Source: Rugalucina vietnamica
Taxonomy: Eukaryota; Mollusca; Bivalvia; Lucinida; Lucinidae
Direction of reading: 5' to 3'
DNA length: 64,000 nt
Assembly (NCBI GenBank): GCA_964017185.1
Contig: OZ024870.1
Location: 29,659,621 to 29,723,620 of the forward strand
The notes below the pieces were generated by a model. That model was not told the DNA's origin. It saw only the letters and a list, made by a program, of their open reading frames with translations, and made no database searches. Of the stretch, positions 55,356-64,000 are shown one piece after another. The position numbers and the translations under genes are program-made. The first letter of the stretch is position 1. Each line of letters starts with the position of its first letter.

Positions 55356-55872
55356 CAGTTGAACCTGCTGAATCAGCCACCTTTATAAGAGCTCCACCTG
55401 CATAAGAGAGCCAGTCTGAAACATTCCCAATCATTTTCACTATATTTTATCTCTGCATAAGACAGCCACCTCCACAAGACAACCAGCAGCCAGTAAAATC
55501 AATCCCAAAATGCTTATAACTCTCTATAAGACAGCCACATCATACTTGCCTAAAATCAAATTTCCCATTTACAAGCTGTTAATTGGACAATTATTATTCA
55601 TTATTGTATTTAAAACAGTTAATTAGCAGAAAAAATCAATTAAGTTAATACCCATGAGGCTTTGTATATATTTTTGTGTAACGAAGCATGAAATGATGTC
55701 AACTTATGAAACACATACAGGTAGTCCTTCCTTAGAAAGGATTTTTCTTGTGACAGTAAAAATATTTTCTACATGACAACTGCTCTGACTGAACCTTAAT
55801 AAGACAGCCACCTGTGTATAACAGCCAGCTTAGCTCACTCCCAAAGGTGGCGCTTTTATAGAGGTTTAACTG
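55356..55872. mobile_element. TA-flanked TIR element with degenerate TAAGACAGCCACCT units
   Basis: The left end CAGTTGAACCTGCTGAATCA and the inverted right end CAGTTAAACCTCTATAAAAG lie between TA dinucleotides (55354-55355 and 55873-55874). CAGTTGAACCTC ends with TA duplications are typical of pogo/Tigger-type elements. Inside, about eight degenerate copies of ATAAGACAGCCACCT occur. No transposase. 517 bp. Confidence 0.82.
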
Positions 55873-55874
55873 TA

Positions 55875-56302
55875 TTCCCAATTACCCCACCCACACCAAT
55901 ATACATTGGATGTAGGGTCTGTATTGAGATGGTGCAAGTTTTTTTTTTCTGTTCTGTCAATCTGACATTTATGCTGTTCAGCATTAAACCTGTACATGGT
56001 TCAATTGAAATGTTGATTACTGATGAAAGGATGTGCATTAAAGGCTGGTTAACCACAAACATAAATTAAGTCATTCAATAAATGTGTGATATTCAGTAAC
56101 TGTCCTTTATAACAGGACATTTAACAGCTTATAATGACCATTCTGTTCAGCACATAAAAACCATATCATTCAAAGGAGGTACATAAAATAGAGATGAATC
56201 TATCTTTATCTAAAACAGAATGTAAACTGCTTTGAAAATGTAATATACAGTAATTTGTTTAGTGTAAACTGTGTAAACTTTAAAATATATGGTGCTTCTG
56301 TC
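55875..56302. other. No feature recognised
   Basis: AT-rich spacer. Confidence 0.45.
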
Positions 56303-57520
56303 AGGCAAAAAAAAAGGAATGTTTCCGGTAACATGCCATAAAAAAAATGGGTCGATAGGTAGTTCTTTTGGGGGGAGGGAAGCCTTACCATGTAAAAATT
56401 TCCCATTTTGAGGTCCTGTAACCCTTACCGACTTTCATGAACTCTGATAATAAGTATTGGATACACAGGGAACCAATGATCCCCCACCCCCCATTTTCTG
56501 ATTGTTTTTTTTTTTTTTTTTTTTAGATTCAGTTTTATGTCCCTTTCAAGATAAATTCACTCATAAGATGATGCAAATCAGTAGGTGGGCGAAAGCGGGA
56601 GACCCCCCCCCCCCCGCCCCTACTCCAATGAAAAACCACCTGACATACCCGTAAGCAGAACTGGGCTTATCCCTATTTTGGCCTGACCAAGGCTTGAACC
56701 CACAGTGGTGAATTGATCAAATGGTTAAGAGCGCTGATAAAAAGCGATCATAACTGCTTGGCCACAGGGGTCGCTGATAGAAATTGGACGGATAATGGGG
56801 GAGGGTAATTGGTTCCCCGCTTAACCATTCCATTAATTTATGGAAAACTGGAAGCTAGCAATTAATGTAAATATTGTCGATGCACATTACCTTGTCTCCT
56901 TTTGGGCAACGAACGCCCTACCCCTCGTCATGAGGAGTTTGAAAGCATTTAGGGCCTTGCCTGTGGCCTCTTGTGCACATTTTGATATTATTGTTTCCAC
57001 TTGGTTTTCTTTGCTTAAATTACATGCCATCTAAATGACTTTGACTCCTAGATGGCAAACTTCGTCGACCAACATTTCCCCACCCACCTCGAATGGCTCG
57101 GTGGAGGGGCTTAAATTAATTTTACAATGAAATTGTGCAATTATTTTTGAGATGGTGTGTTTTCCTTGAAAGTGTGAACCTTTTTGAACACATCATTTAG
57201 TGTTGATTGACCGTCTAATTATGACATTAGTTTTTTTCACTGCCGTGCTCGAAGTGCGAGAATTTGTTGGCCACTGCCACCGGAGGCCGCCATTTTATCA
57301 GAACTGCACATGCGTATGTATTGATCATATAATCGACGGTACGCTAAATGTGATATTCTTCGGTATTCTTTTGCCGGTCCGGTACTTGAAAAACAAATGC
57401 TTTTTTCGATTTTCGAGTTTTTACTATCGGAAAACAGAAAAAAATATTAGAGTCGGGGAGTTTTTGACAGGGTCGGTCGGGTTACCGGAAACATTCTTTT
57501 TTCTTTCTTTTTTTTCGCCT
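56303..57520. mobile_element. GTTTCCGGTAAC-type TIR element, about 1.2 kb
   Basis: The left end GGCAAAAAAAAAGGAATGTT then TCCGGTAACATGCC, and the inverted right end GGCGAAAAAAAAGAAAG then GAATGTTTCCGGTAAC. TCA lies on both outer sides. Same plan as 13090-13498. A SINE has inserted at 56505-56776. No transposase is visible in the rest. Confidence 0.75.
56505..56776 (-). repeat. tRNA-derived SINE, nested in a TIR element
   Basis: Minus strand: CCCTGTGGCCAAGCAGTTAT head, B box GGGTTCAAGCC, CCCAGTTCTGCTTACGGGT, CTCCCGCTTTCGCCCACCT, CTTGAAAGGGACATAAAACT and an A-run seen as T at 56505-56524. Relative of 44472-44730. Confidence 0.85.
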
Positions 57521-57546
57521 CAATAACTACTTAAGTATTTGCTTTG

Positions 57547-57835
57547 TTTGAATTGATGCTTTACGTCCCAGTCAACAACAATGATCATGTCGGGATGTTG
57601 CCTCCATTTTATGGGACTTTTACCCAACATTAGGATGTCATGCTTCTTTTAATATAACTACCCAAGCAATAAGGCTTATATGTATGGATGGTTTGGGTAG
57701 ACCACTTTTCCTGGGCAGGCTCAGACTTGAGCGGTTAACCAGTAATCAGATGGCCGGTCAGTAGCTTCGAAGCTTTGCCTGGAGACACAAGCAGCCCATC
57801 TTTTTCTCCTAGGCCCCAATAGGCGGGGGCCCTTT
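57547..57835 (+). repeat. R320 repeat, full length
   Basis: TTGAATTGATGCTTTACGTC to CCAATAGGCGGGGGCCC. Confidence 0.85.
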
Positions 57836-57839
57836 GTGT

Positions 57840-58635
57840 TGTAACATAATATGAATTATGAATATGAAATTGTTCATAAGAGCAAGAGCACTGAGGTTCA
57901 GTGTTTAACTGGTGTCTTAATACATGTATTGAAAACAAAATATTAACTAAAATCAATGTTTAATTCTGGTTTTGCTTTTCATGCCAGTCATTTGTTGCTA
58001 GTAAGTAAGATTAATGTAAGTTTGCAATTTTTCATGTGGCTTTTCTTTTGCGATTTTTCTAATTCATACTTATTATCGACTTGTAAAATTCATTCCTATA
58101 TGCTGGTATTAACATTCTAATACAAAACACTTTAAGAAAGATACATCCAATTCAAATATATATTGCAATTGAATAGATATGATTGTTTGATTTAATGCTT
58201 TATGTCTGTTAAATTGCTGAAGTAATGTCTGGATGATCAGATATCATAATCACCATGAACAGGCTTCTCATTTCTGATAACCATATAAAGTACAGAATAT
58301 ATTCACTATTAACTGACATGCTCTTCTTCAATTAGCAGGAGTGGGTATATGGCTGTAGAAATATTTTTGACAACTTTAAATGTAAAGAGAATGCCTGTGA
58401 TAACTAATTCCCACAAAGCACAGGCAGCAGCAGCAAGGTTACAAATGACTGGTACAAATTAGCAATTCCATGGAAAGCATGAGTAGCGTGCAAAAGCAAC
58501 TGAAAACATATTTGTGACAAATGCATGCATAAAAACATGAAAAATAAAGGAATCGAAAAATACATATTGAGCCTGTGCATGAGAAAACCAACAATTTGGG
58601 GTTTTGACCAGGTCTGACACAAACCAACCTGTACA
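57840..58635. other. No gene recognised
   Basis: AT-rich spacer; nothing identified. Confidence 0.45.
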
Positions 58636-58639
58636 GTCA

Positions 58640-58790
58640 CAGAAGATGGTTAGAGGCTGGAAATTTTGGATTCAGAAAGGAGAAGCATTGTACTATCCTT
58701 GTACATAGCGAAAACAAAGGTGCTGATCAGCTTCGCAGTTACTGTGAAGCTGATCTGCGCCTTTGTTTTTGCCTATGCAGATTGTTGGTG
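58640..58790 (+). repeat. FB-A foldback repeat, second copy
   Basis: The flank GCATTGTACTATCC, the hairpin 58708-58772 (arms GCGAAAACAAAGGTGCTGAT and inverse), and the following ATGTGGCGGCTCATTT correspond to 1-175. Confidence 0.8.
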
Positions 58791-59206
58791 TTCCCATGTG
58801 GCGGCTCATTTATGAATTGCCTGCAAGAGGAAATGACAAGTTAATGTAAGATGCATGCACATCATTGGGAGTGAACACAAACATTTGATATAACATACAG
58901 TTGTATGACATAACATATGACATAAAATACATGTATCATTTAAACGGTTTTCCTAGTTTGTTCAACAAAGAAGTCACCCCATGATCTCACAAAGTAAAAG
59001 ATGTATCAATAGATTAACTGGGATAAAAAAATGAAGTACATGTAAATTGATGATGTAATATGCTTTATGTTTAAAATCTATTTTAAAAATATATACAATC
59101 ATTTAACAAAGTATTGTGAAATTTTCTACAGTTAACAAAGTACTGTAAGATTTTCTAAAGACAGAGAGGTAAAAATATTTTAAACTAAGACATCGATTGG
59201 CGGTTG
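58783..59206 (+). repeat. Tandem unit T420, copy 1
   Basis: It starts TTGGTGTTCCCATGTGGCGG and ends AGACATCGATTGGCGG. Copy 2 follows at once but is split. Confidence 0.85.
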
Positions 59207-59586
59207 GTGTTCCTATGTGGCGGCTTATTTATGAATTGACTGCAAGAGGAAATGACAAGTTGATGTAAGATGCATGCACATCATTGGGAGTGAACACAAA
59301 CATTTGATATAACAAGGTACAAGTAGGCAAAGATCAGGAAAAGGCGCAATCAGAAAAAGATTCCTACTCCAAAAACCGAGGTGGGAAAAAACCAAACTAA
59401 CAATCAGGTACTTATACCATGAAACATATCGTAAGCCGAATGAGCAGCTATTTTCCCAATAGGTGGCCACTCAGTTACCTTAACTAAAAATATGAAAACA
59501 TACATAACATATGACATAAAATACATGTATGATTTAAACGGTTTTCCTAGTTTGTTCAACAAAGAAGTCACCCCATGATCTCATTT
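59207..59586 (+). repeat. Tandem unit T420, copy 2, left part
   Basis: TTGGTGTTCCTATGTGGCGG to CACCCCATGATCTCA. It is interrupted by a Penelope-like scrap (59312-59505) and cut off by a 3.5-kb block; its right part is at 63089-63304. Confidence 0.85.
59312..59505 (-). repeat. Solo 3' UTR copy of the Penelope-like family, inside T420
   Basis: Plus-strand wording AAGGTACAAGTAGGCAAAGA to TTAACTAAAAATATGAAAAC, inverse of 53.2-53.39 kb. T420 wording resumes directly on the right (AACATATGACATAAAATACA). Confidence 0.85.
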
Positions 59587-59593
59587 AAGGATT

Positions 59594-59731
59594 GAAATTC
59601 AGATTTTAGCTTTCACTGGATGATGGAAAACATTAGGCTGTTTTAATGTCTGTGAAGCCCGAAGGGCTTCTCGGAGACATTAAAACAGCTAAAGTTTTTC
59701 ATCATCCAGTGAAAGCTAAAATCTGAATTTC
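59594..59731. repeat. Long palindrome (foldback FB-E) closing on a C-GAA-G loop
   Basis: Arms of about 67 nt from GAAATTCAGATTTTAGCTTT to GAAGCCC, loop GAA at 59661-59663, then GGGCTTC and the inverse. It stands at the left edge of the 3.5-kb block that splits T420. Confidence 0.92.
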
Positions 59732-59775
59732 AGTACTTACAGTGGTGTTATGGCTAAAAACCCACTTTTGCACAG

Positions 59776-59990
59776 TTCGCGCTGATCACTTGTGATTTTT
59801 CGCGGCGAAACCACCGCGAAATTTCACCGGCCAAGGGAAAATTTAAACGTTTAATCGGTTAATTTTTTCGCCGCGAAAATCCGATTTTCGCGGTGAAATT
59901 TCGCCGTGTTCCGCGGCGAAATTCGTTTTTTAACGTTTACAACAGGTAAGTTAAAAGTTCCTATTTCGCCGCGAAACACGGCGAAATACC
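59776..59990. repeat. Cluster of TTTCGCCGCGAAA-type short palindromes
   Basis: About nine occurrences of TTTCGC(C/G)GCGAAA, TTTCGCGGTGAAA or half sites (CGGCGAAAT) in 215 bp, for example TTTTTCGCGGCGAAACC, ATTTTCGCGGTGAAATTTCG, CTATTTCGCCGCGAAACACG. Confidence 0.75.
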
Positions 59991-60364
59991 TGTAAATGTT
60001 AACATAAAATTATTTATTTTTTAATTTAATGACCACACTATGATTCATCTGTTCCATGTTTAGGTCGTTATTTACGTGCACATAATAATATGTACGATTA
60101 TGCATGTATAGAAATGAAAAACGTGCATAACGCGACTTTTCCATTGGTATTACGTATGTGGTACGATAGCGAAATCACGGATAGACGAAAATATTAATAA
60201 CGTATAATCCCATTATGTAAACATGTCGTGGCAAAGGTCACTTTGGTTCCGCGTTCCGTTAATTTAACAGGTAAACGGGACAAAGTTGGTCACGGGGAGG
60301 TGACAGTCAACAGTGCAAGGATTATAATGTGCCAGCTCGTTGAATCTAACTTTGTTGTTTGTTT

Positions 60365-60660
60365 GTTTGAATAGATGCTTTACGTTCCAATCAACAGCAA
60401 TGGTCATATCGAGACGCTGCCTCCATTTTATGGGACGTCATGATATCTAACAAATGTTTGAAATATAACGATCCCTCTAAGCCAATACTGCTTATACGAT
60501 GTATCGTATGTATGGATGGTTTTACTTGAAACCCTTTTTCTTTAGGCAGGCACAGACCTGAGCGGTAAACCAGTAATCAGATGATCAGTCAATAGCGTAT
60601 GTTTTGCCTGGAGGCACAAGCAGCCTATATAATTCTTTAGGTCCCAATGGGCAGGGGCCA
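60365..60660 (+). repeat. R320 repeat, full length
   Basis: TTGAATAGATGCTTTACGTT to CCCAATGGGCAGGGGCC. Confidence 0.82.
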
Positions 60661-61730
60661 TCAAACTTTGTGCCTTGTTTTGTAGCACAAACATTGTCTA
60701 AAGGGTAATGCTAAATAAACAGTTAGATTCCTTGCTTTCTTTTTTGTAAATTTTCCTCAATTGCTTCCCTTTATAGCGTTTAAGGTGTGGACTACGATAA
60801 CTTAATTTGAGCTCAACCATGTAAAAACGACAACACAAAAAGAGGCATATTGACATTAGGGCTTGCTGGTTACCACTCTGATCAACCTCTATGAATGCCA
60901 GCACAAGACTAATTGCAATCATATCGATTTATGCATTATACTTGCCTTGTAAAAGTACAACTAGTGAAGATCAGTTTAACAGTCAACAGTCCCATGGCAA
61001 CAACTACTTCAGGGTAAAACATGTATACCTGTTTTGCTCAAGTACGAAACCCAACGAATACAGGAATCGAACACATGACAGTTTGATTCCGGTCAGTTCC
61101 TTTAATCCACCACTAGGCTTCTGCGCTCAACTTTGTTCTTATTAATTTAATGCGGCATGCGCTCATATTGCCATGGTAAGTACACGGCCCTTACTGTATA
61201 TATGAGTTCCAAAATGAACTGAAAACTTTATATACTGACGCCAGTACTTTGTTTTAAACACAGTGTCCTCCCTTTTGCCATTCGATATGCATGTACGTGT
61301 TCCAAGCCATCCGTAAATGTGGATTTTGGAATGAACACAACACGCTGTTTAACTCAAAACGGTTGCAAAAATCGACAATTTTGACACAATTTTTTCGGCT
61401 CGTCTCGACGAGCCGAATATACGATAGGATTTTGGCTGGGAACCTACGAAAAATACCGAACACTCCGCATGACTACACAGGTTGGTTTTCGATCTACACT
61501 AATTAGTCATCCGGTAAGCCGAAAACATGTGATGTTTTAAACGTTAGCAGTGATTGGTTTAATGAAATCCAGCCAATCATCATTTTTCTAATAAGCAAAG
61601 TTCGGATGTAGACCATTTTGCGTATGCTGATATCGGGGCCGTAAGGGTCGACTAATTACCGAACAGGAAATCCAGGAAGCAGGTCATCTCTGCCTTTTTA
61701 CTTTTCGGTCTTACCAAGTCCACCCGGCCT
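60661..61730. other. Unassigned; contains one SINE-head remnant
   Basis: At 61045-61125 the minus strand reads GCCTAGTGGTGGATTAAAGG and GTGTTCGATTCCTG, A- and B-box-like, so probably an old tRNA-derived head. No gene otherwise. Confidence 0.45.
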
Positions 61731-61858
61731 TTTTTTCTATTTTAATTCAATTTTATGTCACTTTTAAGATAATTTCAGCTCATATAAGTGTGTGGTACGA
61801 AAACGGGAGGTCCACAAGAAAAACCATCTGGCAAACCGCAAGCAGAAGGTCTCGCACC
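61731..61858 (-). repeat. tRNA-derived SINE, 3' part
   Basis: Minus strand: CTTCTGCTTGCGGTTTGCC, CTCCCGTTTTCGTACC, CTTAAAAGTGACATAAAATT and an A-run. Relative of 44472-44730, head missing. Confidence 0.75.
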
Positions 61859-62100
61859 GTGATCAAAGGGACCCCACTTTCACTGACACAATTCACACCA
61901 AGTAAACCATGTACACGACTTCCATACATTGGACCGTGTCTGTTCGCCTCCGAAATACCTCTAATTTCTATAGCTATTTCATTGCAAGCAGTATTGTGGC
62001 TTATGCCTACTTAATGGTCGGAAATCAACATATTTTTTATCCCACTTGTCCATTATGTTTATGCACACAGAGCCGTTTCTAGCCTATAAAAATGTAACGG

Positions 62101-62102
<2 letters not shown>

Positions 62103-62182
<80 letters not shown>
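62103..62182. repeat. (TC)n(AC)n microsatellite
   Basis: About 49 bp of TC followed by about 30 bp of AC. Confidence 0.97.
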
Positions 62183-62187
<5 letters not shown>

Positions 62188-62636
62188 TTTACTTTACGAC
62201 TAATTCTCATGAGATCAGTGTGAGAGTAAACATTAAAATAAGAAATTTGTTTTCTCAGAAACCACTAGCATACAAGTTTATTTGTTTAAAAAATGAATAA
62301 ATTTCCAAAATGGTGTGGTCATAATATCATAATACAAAATGCTAAACGAGCCGCTTCTAGCTTTTTTAAAAGCTATACTTGTGTTTAAGTACGTTGTTGT
62401 ATTGCTCGTATTCGACCGAATACCGTATCGACCCAGTGAAGGTCGTATGCGACCAAATGTTGTTTCGACTAATTCAAAATTGATTTCAACGAAACGGCGT
62501 CCACTTGACGTAATCGAAAATCATTGATGCTTTAAGCAGTGTCATAAACCACAGGCGATTAAATGTCTAAAACAGAGTTGAAGCCGATTGCTTCATCATG
62601 TTGAATCCAAAGACTTGTATAAATATGTGGGTTGGG

Positions 62637-62755
62637 ATCGCGGTGGCCGTGATAATTGTACTGAATCGAATCGAGAGGTCCTGAGTTCGATCCACACTGG
62701 CGACACCGTGTTGTGTCCTTGAGCAAGGCACATTGACTTCCCAATGTACTTCTTA
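62637..62755 (+). repeat. tRNA-derived SINE, 5' part
   Basis: TCGCGGTGGCCGTGATAATT head, GAGTTCGATCCACACTGG B box, GTGTCCTTGAGCAAGGCACA. Same family as 13846-14053, opposite strand. Confidence 0.8.
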
Positions 62756-62859
62756 ATACCCAATCTTAATTACATTTTATATTATCAATCAAGTATCAGA
62801 TTTTTAATTGCACATATCACCGCTCATTTTCATGTTATTTGACATTTAATCCGACTTGA

Positions 62860-63060
62860 CGTAATTTTGGAACAGCCAAAACGTCAAATTTTCGCGCCTA
62901 ACGTCATGGCGATACGCGACCAACGTCACGACAACAAGAGTAAAGAAACAACGTCACTGGATGGGTTTTGACGTCGCCCCGCCTATAGGCGTGGCCTCTT
63001 GATCACGTGACTTAATGTTTTTCATTGGGAAATTAAGAACATCAAGAAAGATACTTTCAT
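62860..63060. promoter_or_regulatory. Cluster of ACGTCA / CRE-like half sites at the right edge of the FB-E block
   Basis: TTGACGTAAT, AACGTCAAATTTTCGCG, TAACGTCATGG, CAACGTCACG, CAACGTCACTGG, TTTTGACGTCGCC and GATCACGTGAC fall within 150 bp, with two GC-rich words in between (CCCCGCCTATAGGCGTGGCC). It looks like a CREB/ATF-type site cluster; function is inferred from motif only. Confidence 0.5.
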
Positions 63061-63088
63061 CTGGGGCGATTGCAATAAAAATGTAAAT

Positions 63089-63304
63089 ATAAAGTAAAAG
63101 ATGTATCAATAGATTAACTGGGATAAAAAAAAATGAAGTACATGTAAATTGATGATGTAATATACTTTATGTTTAAAATCTATTTTAAAAATATATACAA
63201 TCATTTAACAAAGTATTATGAAATTTTCTACAGTTAACAAAGTACTGTAAAATTTTCTAAAGACAGAGAGGTAAAATATTTTAAACAAAGACATCGATTT
63301 GCGG
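63089..63304 (+). repeat. Tandem unit T420, copy 2, right part
   Basis: AGTAAAAGATGTATCAATAG to AGACATCGATTTGCGG. It continues the copy broken at 59586. Confidence 0.85.
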
Positions 63305-63672
63305 AGAATTCAAAAGAACAAATGTGTTATAAATAAATTTTCCACTGATAGTAAAGCATTAAGATAACATGTTTGAAGCATGTTAGAAGCAGGATAATAT
63401 GAGCTCATCTACAGTCAGTTATGATTCAAAACATGATTTCTACAAAGTCAAAACTATATATACATTTGTTCTCAATAATTTGGGTGTGTTTAGGAGGTCT
63501 TTGGCTCCAGCTATCATTATTTTTAAATTGGACTGTAGAATATTCTGGGATAAGCATTAGCCAAAATGAATAAAAATATCAAATGGGTTCAGAGTATATT
63601 AACATTAACTTTCAGTCCCTTACATCTAAATGGAGTGCAGTCTGTTCTTCTGACAATATGCTTAGTTATAAA
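63305..63672. other. Probable 3' flank of the Spin/Ssty-like gene
   Basis: AT-rich; no repeat seen. No clear minus-strand AATAAA found. Confidence 0.4.
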
Positions 63673-64000
63673 TTATGAGCTGTAGATCTTGTAGTCTTGA
63701 ACCAAGTTAAAGGCATAGATGGCATCATCCTCCTCATATTTGATATTGTACCAATTTGAAAATCCAGGAACCACTGATATAACTTTGCCTACATATACTT
63801 TTAATTCACTTTCTCCTTTTTCCTTGAACTGATGCTTAACTTTTTTCCCAACTAGCAATGGCACATCAGGTAATTTATATTTAACTGTTTCTTCCAATAA
63901 TGTGTCATCAACTAGGGCCTTGACATTTGATTCTAGTTGTGTGAGTGATAACTTCACATATTTCTGGTTTTCATTTTTGTATGAGAAATTAAAGATTTTT
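63673..64000 (-). CDS. Spin/Ssty-type Tudor-like domain protein, 3' end (partial)
   Basis: The minus-strand frame is open from the window edge to the TAA at 63673-63675, 108 codons. It has no internal ATG that is needed as a start, so the start lies beyond the window or in an earlier exon. Residues about 45-105 read LLVGKKVKHQFKEKGE, KVYVGKVISVVPGFSNWYNI and KYEEDDAIYAFNLVQDYK. The pattern VGK.V.H.....GE...W.G.V...VP....Y..KYD..D.VY...L is that of the Spindlin/Ssty repeat, a Tudor-like fold that in Spindlin reads methylated histone tails. Single domains of this type at the ends of uncharacterised proteins are frequent in molluscs. The aromatic pattern is only partly kept, so methyl-lysine binding is not certain. 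Domain call from pattern. Confidence 0.6.
   Translation of the reverse strand, partial: KIFNFSYKNENQKYVKLSLTQLESNVKALVDDTLLEETVKYKLPDVPLLVGKKVKHQFKEKGESELKVYVGKVISVVPGFSNWYNIKYEEDDAIYAFNLVQDYKIYSS

Overview
This window looks like repeat-rich, AT-rich nuclear DNA from a marine invertebrate, most likely a bivalve mollusc. No bacterial or viral gene organisation is present. The repeat content supports the call: tRNA-headed SINEs, a dispersed family beginning and ending in CTCACCTGAGC / GCTCAGGTGAGC, a BEL/Pao LTR element, Penelope-like and APE-type LINE retroelements, Tc1-like transposons, and many foldback or TIR elements without coding capacity. I recognise most of these from general memory of mollusc genomes; no search was run, and the species is not determined.

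Layout. 0-1.8 kb: a foldback repeat split by an almost intact DD34E Tc1 transposon. 2-6.4 kb: a MULE-like scrap, a 160-bp palindrome and two tandem-unit repeat families. 6.4-8.8 kb: SINEs, then a 1.29-kb TIR element whose whole interior is a degenerate GATATC array. 9.9-14.3 kb: SINEs, a TA-flanked TIR element, a LINE scrap and a nest of three DNA elements. 15.5-16.3 kb: a dead Tc1. 16.8-19.8 kb: copies of a 320-bp dispersed repeat ending in a 13-copy 65-bp satellite. 20.3-26.9 kb: a young BEL/Pao element with both LTRs and a 5-bp target duplication. 28.3-31.3 kb: the best candidates for host exons (a zinc-finger-headed protein, a C2H2 exon, an OB-fold-like ORF). 32.8-35.3 kb: a decayed Penelope-like element. 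36.2-41.4 kb: an APE-type LINE split by a DNA element. 42-47.1 kb: a MULE scrap, arrays of degenerate CpG-rich oligomers, foldbacks and SINEs. 47-55 kb: mostly featureless sequence with repeat scraps and one plausible 42-codon exon. 55.3-63.3 kb: further TIR elements, SINEs, and a tandem unit split by a 3.5-kb block with a long palindrome at one end and CRE-like sites at the other. 63.7-64 kb: the 3' end of a gene encoding a Spin/Ssty (Tudor-like) domain.

There is no gene cluster acting as a pathway here; the coding content is mainly transposase, reverse transcriptase, integrase and their relics. The most unusual signals are the noncoding architectures: several unrelated blocks built from short degenerate, often palindromic oligomers, and three unrelated long palindromes that all close on a C-GAA-G loop and lie near CREB/ATF-type sites.
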